NCBI RefSeq assembly: GCF_004959775.1
Contig: NZ_SJZG01000001.1
Span: 496,001-560,000, forward strand
Origin: Agromyces sp. H66
Lineage (GTDB): Bacteria > Actinomycetota > Actinomycetes > Actinomycetales > Microbacteriaceae
Length of the DNA: 64,000 nt
Reading direction: 5' to 3'
Position 1 is the first letter of the stretch. Every line of letters starts with the position of its first letter. Both the position numbers and the translations under genes were made by a program. Below, piece after piece: positions 17,009 through 25,310 of the stretch. Under the pieces are notes generated by a model. That model had not been told where the DNA came from. It worked only from the letters and a program-made list of their open reading frames with translations, and did not search any database.

Positions 17009-17325
17009 AGCGCATCGGGATCGTCTACGGCGGACGAGAGTTCTCGATCGGCCAGGAGGGCTTCGACCGGCTGAAGTCGGAGATCGAGGCGGCGCACCGC
17101 GACGGTCGCGCGGTCTGGATCCGCGTGAACCACGGCGAGGGGAGGCCGCAACCGGCCGACCTCCTCGTCGGGCCCGGCATCCCCATCGCGCTCCTGCCCA
17201 TCCCCGACGAACCGCCGACCCCGGCCGACCGGGCCGACGACTCGGCCGACCACCGCGCGGATCTCGATTCGGCCTCGATCGACGGCTCCGGGCCCGGCGC
17301 CGACGCGGCGACCCCGGCAGGCTAG
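17005..17325 (+). CDS. Small conserved hypothetical protein (paralogue A)
   Basis: A 106-residue protein of unknown function. An ordered N-terminal region of about 72 residues opens with RIGIVYGG and contains WIRVNH and LLVGPGIPIALL. An acidic, Pro/Ala/Asp-rich tail of about 35 residues follows and is likely disordered. It resembles the convergent protein at 17322-17675 over its first 70 residues (YxGxxFxxG, then a helix, a beta strand with V-x-H, and LVGP). The ATG overlaps the stop of the broken upstream gene. Its TAG stop lies within the CTAG shared with the convergent gene. Confidence 0.65.
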   Translation: MKRIGIVYGGREFSIGQEGFDRLKSEIEAAHRDGRAVWIRVNHGEGRPQPADLLVGPGIPIALLPIPDEPPTPADRADDSADHRADLDSASIDGSGPGADAATPAG

Positions 17326-17675
17326 ACCTCGTCCGTCCAGTCGTACCCGACTGGTCCCTCGGCGTCGGGAACGCCGTGGTTCGTCACGGGGTGCATAGGC
17401 GCCAGCTCGGCGGTCAACGCCCGCAGCCGCTCCACGAGTTGCTCATCCCGGATCTCGTCGTCCTCGTCCGTGTCGACGCGCTCGGTCACGATCTGGCTCG
17501 CGGGACCGACGAGGAAGTTCACCACGCCCTGTCGGCCGTCCTCCGGATGACGGACCGGGATCTCGATCGCGCCCGTCGTGCCGCGGCGGCCAAGGGCGGC
17601 CGCGTAGGACACGAGGGCCTTCGCGATGTCGGTACCCGTGAGGAACTGGTCGCCGGCGTAGTAGATGCGCTCCAT
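17322..17675 (-). CDS. Small conserved hypothetical protein (paralogue B)
   Basis: A 117-residue protein of unknown function, predicted soluble. It opens with MERIYYAGDQFLTG and has FLVGPASQIV near residue 60, placed like the same elements of the convergent neighbour at 17005-17325. Residues 67-85 are very acidic (DTDEDDEIRDEQ). Its stop codon and that of the neighbour are read from the same 4-bp CTAG on opposite strands. I infer a duplicated lineage-specific family; no function can be assigned. Confidence 0.65.
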   Translation of the reverse strand: MERIYYAGDQFLTGTDIAKALVSYAAALGRRGTTGAIEIPVRHPEDGRQGVVNFLVGPASQIVTERVDTDEDDEIRDEQLVERLRALTAELAPMHPVTNHGVPDAEGPVGYDWTDEV

Positions 17676-17736
17676 ACTCCACGACTAATCGCTGGGCCCG
17701 TTCCGATCAATCCCTTGACTCGGAGCGGAGGATGGA

Positions 17737-17768
17737 GTCGCCCCGTCGCGCGGTCGCCCCGTCGCGCG
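17737..17768. repeat. 16-bp tandem repeat, two copies plus partial
   Basis: GTCGCCCCGTCGCGCG occurs twice in direct succession, followed by a partial third copy (GTCGCCCGGCG) in the gap upstream of the Gfo/Idh gene. Confidence 0.7.
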
Positions 17769-17821
17769 GTCGCCCGGCGTCATCCGGTCGCGAGCGGCGC
17801 CCGTGCGCACGGCTCCGACGA

Positions 17822-17827
17822 TAGGCT
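17822..17827 (+). promoter_or_regulatory. -10 box of Gfo/Idh gene (leaderless type)
   Basis: TAGGCT ends 7 nt before the ATG at 17835, so the transcript should start at or next to the start codon. Confidence 0.45.
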
Positions 17828-17834
17828 TCCGGGC

Positions 17835-18818
17835 ATGACGGATCGACTGCGCTGGGGCATCCTGGCCACGGGCGGCATCGCCCGACTGTTCACGAACGAC
17901 CTCAAGCTCAACGGCTTCACGGTGCAGGCGGTGGGGTCTCGGTCGCGCGAGGGTGCCCAGGCGTTCGCGGAGAAGTTCGACATCCCGACCGCGCACGACA
18001 GCTACGAGGCGCTCGTCGCCGACCCCGAGGTCGACGTGATCTACGTCTCGACCCCGCACCCCCTGCACGCCGCGAATGCCCGCCTCGCGCTCGAGGCGGG
18101 CAAGCACGTGCTCGTGGAGAAGCCGTTCACCGTGAACGCCCGCGAGGCGCAGGAGCTGGCCGACCTCGCCGCCGAACGCGGCCTCCTCATCCTCGAGGCC
18201 ATGTGGACGCGGTACCTGCCGCACATGGTGCGCATCCGCGAGATCATCGCCGACGGCATGCTCGGCGAACTGCGCTCGCTCATCGCCGACCACACGCAAC
18301 TGCTCCCAGACGACCCCGAGCACCGCATCAATGCACTCGAACTCGGCGGCGGCGCGCTGCTCGACCTCGGGATCTACCCGATCTCGTTCGCGTGGGACCT
18401 GTTCGGCGCACCGCTCACGATCCAGACGACCGCGACGTTCAAGACCACGGGCGCCGACGCCCAGGTCGCCACGATCTTCGGATACGACGGCGACCGGCTC
18501 GCCACGACCCTCTCCGCGAGCCACACGCTCGGGCCGAACACCGCCAGCGTGCTCGGCACTCGCGGCCGCATCGAGATCGATCGGGTCTGGTACACGCCGA
18601 CGATCTTCCGCGTGATCGGGATCGACGGCTCCGTGCACGAGGAGTACCGTTCCGAGGTGACCGGCCGCGGCATGCACTTCCAGGCGGAGGCCGTCGAGCG
18701 GCTGGTCGCCGAGGGGAACCTCACCGGCGACGTGCTGCCGATCGACGAGACCGTCGCGATCATGGGCACGCTCGACGCGATCCGCGAGCAGATCGGGCTC
18801 CGCTACCCCGGCGAGTGA
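17835..18818 (+). CDS. Gfo/Idh/MocA-family NAD(P)-dependent oxidoreductase
   Basis: A 327-residue sugar-type dehydrogenase. The N-terminal Rossmann fold shows GILATGGIAR, followed by the EKPF motif near residue 99 with the catalytic Lys of the family. The C-terminal alpha/beta domain contains GGGALLDLGIYP, the stretch that lines the substrate site. Members oxidise or reduce sugars, inositols or trans-dihydrodiols. No sugar operon surrounds it, so the substrate is open. The next gene begins 9 bp downstream on the same strand. Confidence 0.85.
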   Translation: MTDRLRWGILATGGIARLFTNDLKLNGFTVQAVGSRSREGAQAFAEKFDIPTAHDSYEALVADPEVDVIYVSTPHPLHAANARLALEAGKHVLVEKPFTVNAREAQELADLAAERGLLILEAMWTRYLPHMVRIREIIADGMLGELRSLIADHTQLLPDDPEHRINALELGGGALLDLGIYPISFAWDLFGAPLTIQTTATFKTTGADAQVATIFGYDGDRLATTLSASHTLGPNTASVLGTRGRIEIDRVWYTPTIFRVIGIDGSVHEEYRSEVTGRGMHFQAEAVERLVAEGNLTGDVLPIDETVAIMGTLDAIREQIGLRYPGE

Positions 18819-18827
18819 TTCCGTCGC

Positions 18828-20030
18828 ATGGATGTCGCTGCACTCGCACGCCGGCTCGTGGCGATCGACGCCGCCAATCCGTCGCTCGTGCCCGGCGCTG
18901 CCGGCGAGCGCGAGATCGCCGAGTTCGTGGCCGAGTGGCTCGCCGCTCGAGCGTTCGACGTGCGGCTCGTCGGGTCCGATCCGGCCAGGGCGAGTGTGCT
19001 CGCCCGGCGACGGGGGACCGGGGGCGGAGGCACGCTCCTGTTGGCCGGGCACCTCGACACGGTGGGCGGCGCCGGGTCTGGAAGCGGGGTGGCAGGTGAC
19101 GTGGCGATCCCCGATGACCGAATCGTCGGCCGCGGCGCCTACGACATGGCCGGCGGACTCGCCGCGGCCATGGTCGCGGCGGCCTCGGCGCCCGATGATC
19201 TTGCGGGCGACGTGGTGCTGGCGTTCGCGGCCGACGAGGAGTTCGGTTCGATCGGCATGGAGGAGCTGCTGGCCGCGCTCGACGAGGACGCCGCGATGCC
19301 AGGGGCCCGCAGCCCGCGCCCTGACGCGGCCATCGTGCTGGAGCCCACCGATCTCGAGGTGACGCTCGCGCACCGCGGATTCGCGTGGTATCGGGTCGAG
19401 TACGAGGGCCTCGCCGCCCACGGGTCGCAGCCTCGGCTCGGCGTCGACGCGATCGACCGAGCGCTCGACGGTCTCGTCGCGTTGCGTGCGTTGGCGGCCG
19501 GGCTCGACGCTCGAGCGCGGCATCCGTTGCTCGGTTCCGGCAGCGTGCGGGTCGCCACCATCGAGGGCGGCACGGATGCTGCGACCGTCGCCGACCGGTG
19601 CGTGCTCGTCGTCGAGCGCCGCACGCTGCCGGGCGATCCCGACCCCGGTGCGGAGCTGGAACGTGTCCTCGCCCCGTCCCGTCCGGCGCGCATCATCCCA
19701 CTCGTCGCCCGTCCGGCGATGGAGGCCGACGCGGATGCGCCGATCGCGCGGGCGGTGCTCGCCGCGGTCGAACGAGTCACGGGTGCGCCGGCCGTGCGCC
19801 GAGGCGATCCGTGGTGGACCGACGCGGGACTCATCGCGGATGCGGGCATCCCGGTCGTGCTCGTCGGCCCGAGCGGGGGCGGCGCGCACGCCGACGAGGA
19901 GTGGGTGTCGGTGCCGTCGCTCGTCGCCCTCGTGCGGGTGCTCGACGGCGTCATCGCCGAGGTGTGCCGAGCGAGCGCCGATCCAGGCTCTGGGGGATCC
20001 TCAGGAACCGCCCGAGGCCGCCGCGTATGA
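18828..20030 (+). CDS. M20-family metallopeptidase (ArgE/DapE-like)
   Basis: A 400-residue di-zinc hydrolase. AGHLDTVGG (near residue 70) gives a zinc His and the following Asp, GRGAYDMAGG the bridging Asp, and ADEEFGS the catalytic base Glu with a metal Glu. A central dimerisation domain with AAHGSQP, whose His helps bind substrate, and a C-terminal GGGAHADEEW, the last metal His, complete the set. Such enzymes cut amide bonds of acylated amino acids or small peptides. It follows the Gfo/Idh gene closely and may be in one unit with it. Confidence 0.87.
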   Translation: MDVAALARRLVAIDAANPSLVPGAAGEREIAEFVAEWLAARAFDVRLVGSDPARASVLARRRGTGGGGTLLLAGHLDTVGGAGSGSGVAGDVAIPDDRIVGRGAYDMAGGLAAAMVAAASAPDDLAGDVVLAFAADEEFGSIGMEELLAALDEDAAMPGARSPRPDAAIVLEPTDLEVTLAHRGFAWYRVEYEGLAAHGSQPRLGVDAIDRALDGLVALRALAAGLDARARHPLLGSGSVRVATIEGGTDAATVADRCVLVVERRTLPGDPDPGAELERVLAPSRPARIIPLVARPAMEADADAPIARAVLAAVERVTGAPAVRRGDPWWTDAGLIADAGIPVVLVGPSGGGAHADEEWVSVPSLVALVRVLDGVIAEVCRASADPGSGGSSGTARGRRV

Positions 20031-20031
20031 T
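20026..20031 (+). promoter_or_regulatory. -10 box of dacB (leaderless type)
   Basis: TATGAT ends 6 nt before the GTG start at 20038 and overlaps the stop codon of the M20 gene, so dacB has its own leaderless promoter. Confidence 0.5.
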
Positions 20032-20037
20032 TCCCGG

Positions 20038-21552
20038 GTGATCGACGAGACGCCGTTCCCCGAGCGGCCCGAAGGGGCCGCGGGCGAGCCCACGACGTCC
20101 GGCGACCCCGTGAACCCGGCGAGCGCCGCCGCGAAACGAGGGCTCGCGGCATCCGTCGTCGCCTTCGCTCGCACGCACCGGCTCGCGGTCGCGGCCACCG
20201 GCGGCGTGCTCGCGCTCGCGCTGCTCGGCACCGGCGCGCTCGCCGCGGGGGCCGCCGTCAACGCCCCGCGCGACACCGTCGCCGCGACGACGTCGACGCC
20301 CACGCCCGCTGCCGAGCCGGCGCGGCCGGCGCCCGCGGCCGCAGCGACGCCGAGCCGCATCCGCACCTGCTCGGTCGCCGATCGCGCCGCCGACGGACGC
20401 CTCGCGAACCTGCAGGCGCAGGTCGTGAACGCGGCGACCGGCGAGGTGCTCTACGATCGCGGCGGCACCACCGCCTCCCGCACCGCCAGCGTCATGAAGG
20501 TGCTCACCTCGGCCGCCGCGCTCTCGGTGCTCGGACCCGAGTACCGCGCGGCGACGACGGTGGTGAAGGGGGCGGAGCCCGGATCGGTCGTGCTCGTGGG
20601 CGGCGGCGACGTCACCCTGAGCCGCACCCCCAGCGGCACCGAGACGGTGTACCCGGGTGCCGCCCACCTCGACGAACTCGCGACCCAGGTGCGCGACGCG
20701 TGGGACGCCGATCCGGCGAACCCGCCGCTCACGAAGCTCGTGCTCGACCCCTCGTACTTCGGCGGCGACGAGTGGGAACCGAGCTGGGACCTCGTCGAGC
20801 GCGAGTACGGGTACATGTCGAACATCACCGCGCTGCAGGTCGACGGGGACCGCGACGATCCGTTCGCGAACACCTCGTGGCGCAGCGGCGACCCGATCGG
20901 CCGGGCCGGCGACGCGTTCGCGGCCGAGCTCGGCGGCATCTCCGTGATCGAGCGCGGCACCGCACCGGCGGACGCCGCCCAGCTCGGCCAGGTGTTCTCG
21001 CCGACGGTCGCGCAGCTCGTCGACAAGGCGCTCGTCGTCTCAGACAACACGGTCGCCGAGATGCTCGCGCGGCTGGTGGCGATCGAGACGGGCGCGGGAA
21101 ACACGTTCGGCGCGATCAACCAGGGCGTGCTGCAGGGGCTCGCGGCGTACGGCCTCGACACGACCGGCATCACCGTGGTCGACGGGTCGGGACTCAGCGA
21201 CGACAACGCCGTGCCGCCGTCGTACCTCACCCAGCTGTTCGTGAAGATCAACGCCCGCGAGGGCCACCTCGGCGTCATCATGGACGGGCTGCCCGTGTCG
21301 GGACAGCGCGGCTCGCTGTCGTACAGCGATCGCTTCGCCGGCGACAACGGCGTGGCCCACGGCGCCGTTTCGGCGAAGACCGGCTGGATCGAGACGGGCT
21401 ACACGCTCGCGGGCGTGGTGCGCGCACAGGACGGGGCGACCCTCACGTTCGCGATCTACGCCCTGGGCGACGTCTCGGATGACACCAAGCAGGCCATCGA
21501 CACGCTCACGACCGGCTTCTTCCTCTGCGGTGACAACCTCTCGAACCAGTGA
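20038..21552 (+). CDS. dacB: D-alanyl-D-alanine carboxypeptidase/endopeptidase (PBP4, S13 family)
   Basis: A 504-residue penicillin-binding protein acting on peptidoglycan outside the membrane. An N-terminal cytoplasmic segment and one membrane helix (residues 50-73) are followed by a Pro/Ala/Thr linker. The three active-site motifs are intact: SVMK at 151-154, SDN at 335-337 and KTG at 447-449. The GTG start is fixed by the -10 box 6 nt upstream. In Mycobacterium and relatives dacB lies next to tilS and hpt; here pncA follows after a 106-bp gap instead. Cys111 and a Cys near the C-terminus may pair. Confidence 0.9.
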   Translation: MIDETPFPERPEGAAGEPTTSGDPVNPASAAAKRGLAASVVAFARTHRLAVAATGGVLALALLGTGALAAGAAVNAPRDTVAATTSTPTPAAEPARPAPAAAATPSRIRTCSVADRAADGRLANLQAQVVNAATGEVLYDRGGTTASRTASVMKVLTSAAALSVLGPEYRAATTVVKGAEPGSVVLVGGGDVTLSRTPSGTETVYPGAAHLDELATQVRDAWDADPANPPLTKLVLDPSYFGGDEWEPSWDLVEREYGYMSNITALQVDGDRDDPFANTSWRSGDPIGRAGDAFAAELGGISVIERGTAPADAAQLGQVFSPTVAQLVDKALVVSDNTVAEMLARLVAIETGAGNTFGAINQGVLQGLAAYGLDTTGITVVDGSGLSDDNAVPPSYLTQLFVKINAREGHLGVIMDGLPVSGQRGSLSYSDRFAGDNGVAHGAVSAKTGWIETGYTLAGVVRAQDGATLTFAIYALGDVSDDTKQAIDTLTTGFFLCGDNLSNQ

Positions 21553-21658
21553 CCGCGACCGCCGTCGAGTGACCGCGCCGGCGCGGGCTGGAAGAATGGG
21601 AGCACGACGGCACGCGACCGCGTGACCGGCGCGTGAACGACGAGCGAAGGAGCACACC

Positions 21659-22264
21659 ATGACCCGGGCGCTGTTCATCATCGACGTGCAGAACGACTTC
21701 ACCGAGGGGGGTGCGCTCGGCGTCGACGGGGGAGCGGCGGTGGCCGCCGGGGTGACCGAGTTCCTCGGCCGGCATCGTGACGACTACAGCGTGGTCGTGG
21801 CATCCCGCGACTGGCACTCGAGCGAGAACGACAACGGCGGTCACTTCGCCCTCGGCGACATGGACCCCGACTTCGTGGACTCGTGGCCGCCGCACTGCGT
21901 CGAGGGCACCGAGGGTGCGGAGTACCACCCCGCGCTCGATACCGGCCTCGTCGACGTGCACATCCGGAAGGGGCAGGGCGTGCCCGCGTACTCGATCTTC
22001 GAGGGCACGGATGACGCGGGGAGCACGGTGAGCGAACTGCTCACGTCGCGCGGCATCACCGACGTCGACGTCGTCGGACTCGCGACCGACTACTGCGTGC
22101 GGGCGAGCGCGCTCGACGCCCTCGAGCACGGGCAGCACGTGCGCGTGTTCACCGACCTCGTGGCCGGGGTCGCGTCCGAGACCTCCGACGCGGCGCTCGC
22201 CGAACTCGGGCACGCGGGCGCCGTCATCACCGAGTCGGGCGCGCTCGAGAGGCGCGAGGCGTGA
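21659..22264 (+). CDS. pncA: Nicotinamidase (isochorismatase-like hydrolase)
   Basis: A 201-residue enzyme that hydrolyses nicotinamide to nicotinate in NAD salvage. The catalytic triad is visible as Asp9 (FIIDVQNDF), Lys104 (HIRKGQ) and Cys146 (ATDYCV). Metal ligands are Asp51, His53 and His62. Length and motifs match bacterial PncA, including the TDYCVRASALDAL stretch. The gene overlaps the following hydrolase by 4 bp, so the two form an operon. GAAGGAG precedes the ATG. Confidence 0.92.
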   Translation: MTRALFIIDVQNDFTEGGALGVDGGAAVAAGVTEFLGRHRDDYSVVVASRDWHSSENDNGGHFALGDMDPDFVDSWPPHCVEGTEGAEYHPALDTGLVDVHIRKGQGVPAYSIFEGTDDAGSTVSELLTSRGITDVDVVGLATDYCVRASALDALEHGQHVRVFTDLVAGVASETSDAALAELGHAGAVITESGALERREA

Positions 22265-23055
22265 ACCGCGCCGCAGCCGCCTCGCCGACGCTGCACGCGG
22301 AGTCGCCCGACGGCGTACTCATCGCCTACCGGGTGCACGAGGAGGGCGACTCGGATGCCTCGCTGCCGCCCATGCTGCTCGTGCACGGGTTCGCCTCCGA
22401 CTCGCGGGTCACCTGGGAGGGCACCGGCTGGGTGCGTGCGCTGCTCGACGCGGATCGGACGGTCATCACCGTCGACCTGCGCGGTCACGGCGAGAGCGAC
22501 AAGCCGACGGACGCCGACTCGTACACGCCCGAGCGCCAGGGCGCCGATCTCGTCGCGGTGCTCGACTCGGCCGGGGCGTCGCGCGTCGACGTCGTCGGCT
22601 ACTCCATGGGCAACCGGGTCGTCTCGGGCCTGGCCGAGCTCGCGCCCGAGCGCGTCCGCCGCGTCGTGATCGGCGGGGCGGGGCCGCGGGAGTGGTTCGC
22701 CACCTGGGACCTCGACGAGGCCCGGCGCGTGCTGCTGCGCGGCGAGCCCTCGAGCGACCCGCAACTCGAGCAGGTGCTGCGGCCGGCGATCGCGGCGGGC
22801 GCCGACCGCCAGGCGCTGATGGCCTGCATCGAGGGGGTGCGGGGAGCCCCACTGTCGATCCCGGGGAGCACCCCCACCCTCTTCGTCGCCGGCGAGCAGG
22901 ATCCGGTTCCCGAGGGGGTGCAGGAACTCGCGCTCGAATGGGACAGCGACCTGGTCACGATCCCGGGCCGCGACCACGTGTCCACGCTCACGTCGCGCGC
23001 GTTCAAGGACTCGGCGATCGCGTTCCTGGCTGCGGCGTCGGCGTCCCACGACTGA
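22261..23055 (+). CDS. Alpha/beta-fold hydrolase
   Basis: A 264-residue serine hydrolase. HGFASD forms the oxyanion region, GYSMG the nucleophile elbow (Ser near residue 118), GEQDPVP the acid and GRDHVST the histidine. It is compact with a small cap and has no signal peptide, so it is cytoplasmic. The family covers esterases, epoxide hydrolases and C-C hydrolases, and the sequence does not decide among them. The GTG start overlaps the pncA stop (GTGA). Confidence 0.85.
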   Translation: MNRAAAASPTLHAESPDGVLIAYRVHEEGDSDASLPPMLLVHGFASDSRVTWEGTGWVRALLDADRTVITVDLRGHGESDKPTDADSYTPERQGADLVAVLDSAGASRVDVVGYSMGNRVVSGLAELAPERVRRVVIGGAGPREWFATWDLDEARRVLLRGEPSSDPQLEQVLRPAIAAGADRQALMACIEGVRGAPLSIPGSTPTLFVAGEQDPVPEGVQELALEWDSDLVTIPGRDHVSTLTSRAFKDSAIAFLAAASASHD

Positions 23056-23085
23056 GGGTTCGACGGCCGCTCAGCCGCCGGGTCG

Positions 23086-23162
23086 CGCAACTGAGGTGAT
23101 CCCGCTGCCCGAGGTCGCTCGCGCCCGAAGCGACCTCGGCAGCCGCGATCCCCTCAGTTGCG
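23086..23162. repeat. Large palindromic intergenic repeat, family A, copy 1
   Basis: Arms of about 33 bp (starting CGCAACTGAGG and ending CCTCAGTTGCG) pair with few mismatches around a short loop between two convergent genes. The arm sequence is shared with the palindrome at 55891-55965. It may act as a two-way terminator or be a small mobile-type repeat. Confidence 0.65.
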
Positions 23163-23220
23163 TCGAGAGTTGGTCGCGGGCACTCGGGGTGGAGGCGTCG
23201 GGCCGCGTGGGAGAGCTGCC

Positions 23221-24075
23221 TCAGAGCCCCAGGCGGCGGAAGATCCGCTTCACCCACCCGGGCAGTCGGCGCCCGACCACGCGTCGCCACAGGTGGCCGG
23301 TGAGGCGGGCCTTCGCCAGGGGGCCGAGGCTGCTCCTGCGGATCTCGGCGATGCCCGACCTCCGCAGCGCCAGCAGCTGCGTCTCGTCGTGCGGCCAGCG
23401 CTTCGAGAGACTCCCCGCCGTGTAGTACTTCTCGCAGAGCAGTTCGGGCACGCGCACGAACTCGCCGATGAGCGAGAGCCCGAGGAGCCAGGTCCAGTCT
23501 GCGGAGTACTCGCCCTGCTCGTTCGGATGGATGCCGCCCACCGCCCGGTAGGCCGATGACCGGAAGAGGCCGCGATTGGGCACCCACCAGTTGCCGGGGC
23601 GGCGAACCATCACCCGGCCGCGCTCGACGCTCGACCGGAGCCCCTCGAGTTCGTCGAACACGTGCAGGCGGCCCGGTCCGCCGACCTCGTGCACGTTCAT
23701 GTCGCTGAACGCCAGCACGGCGCGATCGTTCGCGAGCAGCGCCTCCGCGAGCCGCTCGACGTACGTCGGGGCGACGACGTCGTCGTGGAACGCGAAGAAC
23801 ATGAGCCCCCCGCGGGCGCGGGCCATCAGGTCGTTCGAGTTGCCCAGCCACCCGAGATTGGACTCGCGTTCGACGATCCGGACGTTCGGGTGCTGCTCCG
23901 CGAACCGTCGCACGATGTCGAGGGTGTCGTCGGTCGAGCGGTCGTCGCCGATGAGGATCTCGAGGTTCGACCAGGTCTGGGCGGCGAGGCTGTCGAGCGT
24001 CCGCTGGATGAACCGGGAGCCGTTGTAGGTCGGCACCAGTGCCGTCACCAGCGGGCTCGAGTCGCGGGCGTCCAT
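23221..24075 (-). CDS. Family 2 glycosyltransferase
   Basis: A 284-residue GT-A fold enzyme. The start VTALVPTYNGSRFI and IGDDRSTDDT are the nucleotide-sugar binding elements. FHDDVV near residue 95 is the DXD-type metal site, and a DWTWLLGL stretch supplies the likely catalytic Asp. The C-terminus is very basic (RRVVGRRLPGWVKRIFRRL), suggesting membrane contact. GGAGGACGGAG precedes the ATG. It is the last gene of a three-gene unit with an FAD oxidoreductase and a WxcM-like protein, so it probably adds a sugar to a surface glycan. Confidence 0.88.
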   Translation of the reverse strand: MDARDSSPLVTALVPTYNGSRFIQRTLDSLAAQTWSNLEILIGDDRSTDDTLDIVRRFAEQHPNVRIVERESNLGWLGNSNDLMARARGGLMFFAFHDDVVAPTYVERLAEALLANDRAVLAFSDMNVHEVGGPGRLHVFDELEGLRSSVERGRVMVRRPGNWWVPNRGLFRSSAYRAVGGIHPNEQGEYSADWTWLLGLSLIGEFVRVPELLCEKYYTAGSLSKRWPHDETQLLALRRSGIAEIRRSSLGPLAKARLTGHLWRRVVGRRLPGWVKRIFRRLGL

Positions 24076-24104
24076 GGTTCTCCGTCCTCCGGGTCGACTG
24101 GTGT

Positions 24105-25310
24105 TCAGCCGGCGATCTCGTCGGCGAGCGCCCGGGCGAGCCACGGTGCCGTCGAGTACTTGCCGGTGTCGATCGAGAAGTAGGCGCCGCGTCGCGCCAC
24201 TCCGTACCGGTCGCGGCGGTGCAGCCCCGAGCCCGGGTCGTCGAGCGACCCTCGGCCGCGGGCGTAGACGAAGCCCCCGTGCACGATCGTGGACTCGGCA
24301 TCGTCGAACACCCGCCCCGTCCACGGCATGACGTGCTCGAGCGCGGAGCGGACGCGGGCGACGAACGCGTCGGCCTCGGCGCCGCGCGGGGTGCGCGGCG
24401 CGACCAACTCGAGATCCGAGCTCTCGGCTTGGAGCCCCACGGGGTACCACGAGAGGTAGAAGTCGCGGCCGTTGTAGTTCTTGACGTCGCCGAACGGACC
24501 GGTCGCGACGATCGCACTCGGCAGGTCGAGCTCCCTGCGCGTGCGGACGAACACGCACAGGCGGTGGCGGTGGGTCCACGGCGGCTCCGGCGCCAGGCCG
24601 GCCGTGACGTCGATGGGCAGCCGCCCTCCCCACAGGGCGTTCACCACGAGGTCGAAGGGCTCCTCGTACCCGTCGGAACCGCGCACGCGCCAGCGTCCGT
24701 CGACCGCCTCCACCGGTTCCGCCGCCGTCACCCGAGTGCTCATCCTGAGCTCCACGCCCGGTTCGGATGCCGCGGCGCCGGCCAATCGGGCCGCGAACCA
24801 CCGCGTGTCGACCGATCGCTCGGGCACCCGGAAGCCGGCCACGATGTCGGCACCCGAGAGGGCGCGCAGCTCGTCGGAGCCGAGTTCGGTCGCCCGCGCA
24901 TTTGAGACGTCCACGAGATAGCGGGAGGCATCGGGATGCTCCCGGATCAGCTCGCTGACCGCGGCGAAGCGCTCCCGCAGCTGCTCGGGCGAGGCCACCG
25001 AGTCGCGGTGGATGAGGTAGACGTCGTCGGTGGTGGTCGTGTGACCGGCGAGGTCGCCGCCGATGAGTTCGCGAGCGAGCTCGGCGAACCGCAGGCTGCC
25101 GGGGAGGATGTGCTGCGCGGTCGCGAGCGTGGGGTCGGCGCCGTACAGGTAGCCGAGGTGGATCTTGCCCTCGTTCCATCGGCTCGTGGCGGCCATCGGC
25201 GCCGACTCCTGGTCGATGAGCGTCACGTCGAGACCGCGGCGGGCGAGTCCGATCGCCACGGCGCTGCCCATGATGCCGGCCCCCAGGACGGCGACTCGAC
25301 GATCCCTCAT
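24105..25310 (-). CDS. FAD-dependent oxidoreductase (DAO-type) in a glycan gene set
   Basis: A 401-residue flavoprotein of the D-amino-acid-oxidase fold. It opens with VAVLGAGIMGSAVAIGLA and ends the second strand with Asp (LIDQES). The middle holds a substrate-binding beta sheet, and a C-terminal HGGFVYARG stretch precedes a GKYSTAPW element. DAO-fold enzymes usually oxidise amines or hydroxy acids. Here it sits between a WxcM/FdtA-like gene (4-bp overlap) and a glycosyltransferase. I infer action on an amino-sugar or sugar-acid precursor; this is not established for the family. Confidence 0.72.
   Translation of the reverse strand: MRDRRVAVLGAGIMGSAVAIGLARRGLDVTLIDQESAPMAATSRWNEGKIHLGYLYGADPTLATAQHILPGSLRFAELARELIGGDLAGHTTTTDDVYLIHRDSVASPEQLRERFAAVSELIREHPDASRYLVDVSNARATELGSDELRALSGADIVAGFRVPERSVDTRWFAARLAGAAASEPGVELRMSTRVTAAEPVEAVDGRWRVRGSDGYEEPFDLVVNALWGGRLPIDVTAGLAPEPPWTHRHRLCVFVRTRRELDLPSAIVATGPFGDVKNYNGRDFYLSWYPVGLQAESSDLELVAPRTPRGAEADAFVARVRSALEHVMPWTGRVFDDAESTIVHGGFVYARGRGSLDDPGSGLHRRDRYGVARRGAYFSIDTGKYSTAPWLARALADEIAG

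Noticed and set aside
17737-17768. A possible CRISPR array
   Set aside because: Only two adjacent 16-bp copies without spacers; no cas genes in the window.
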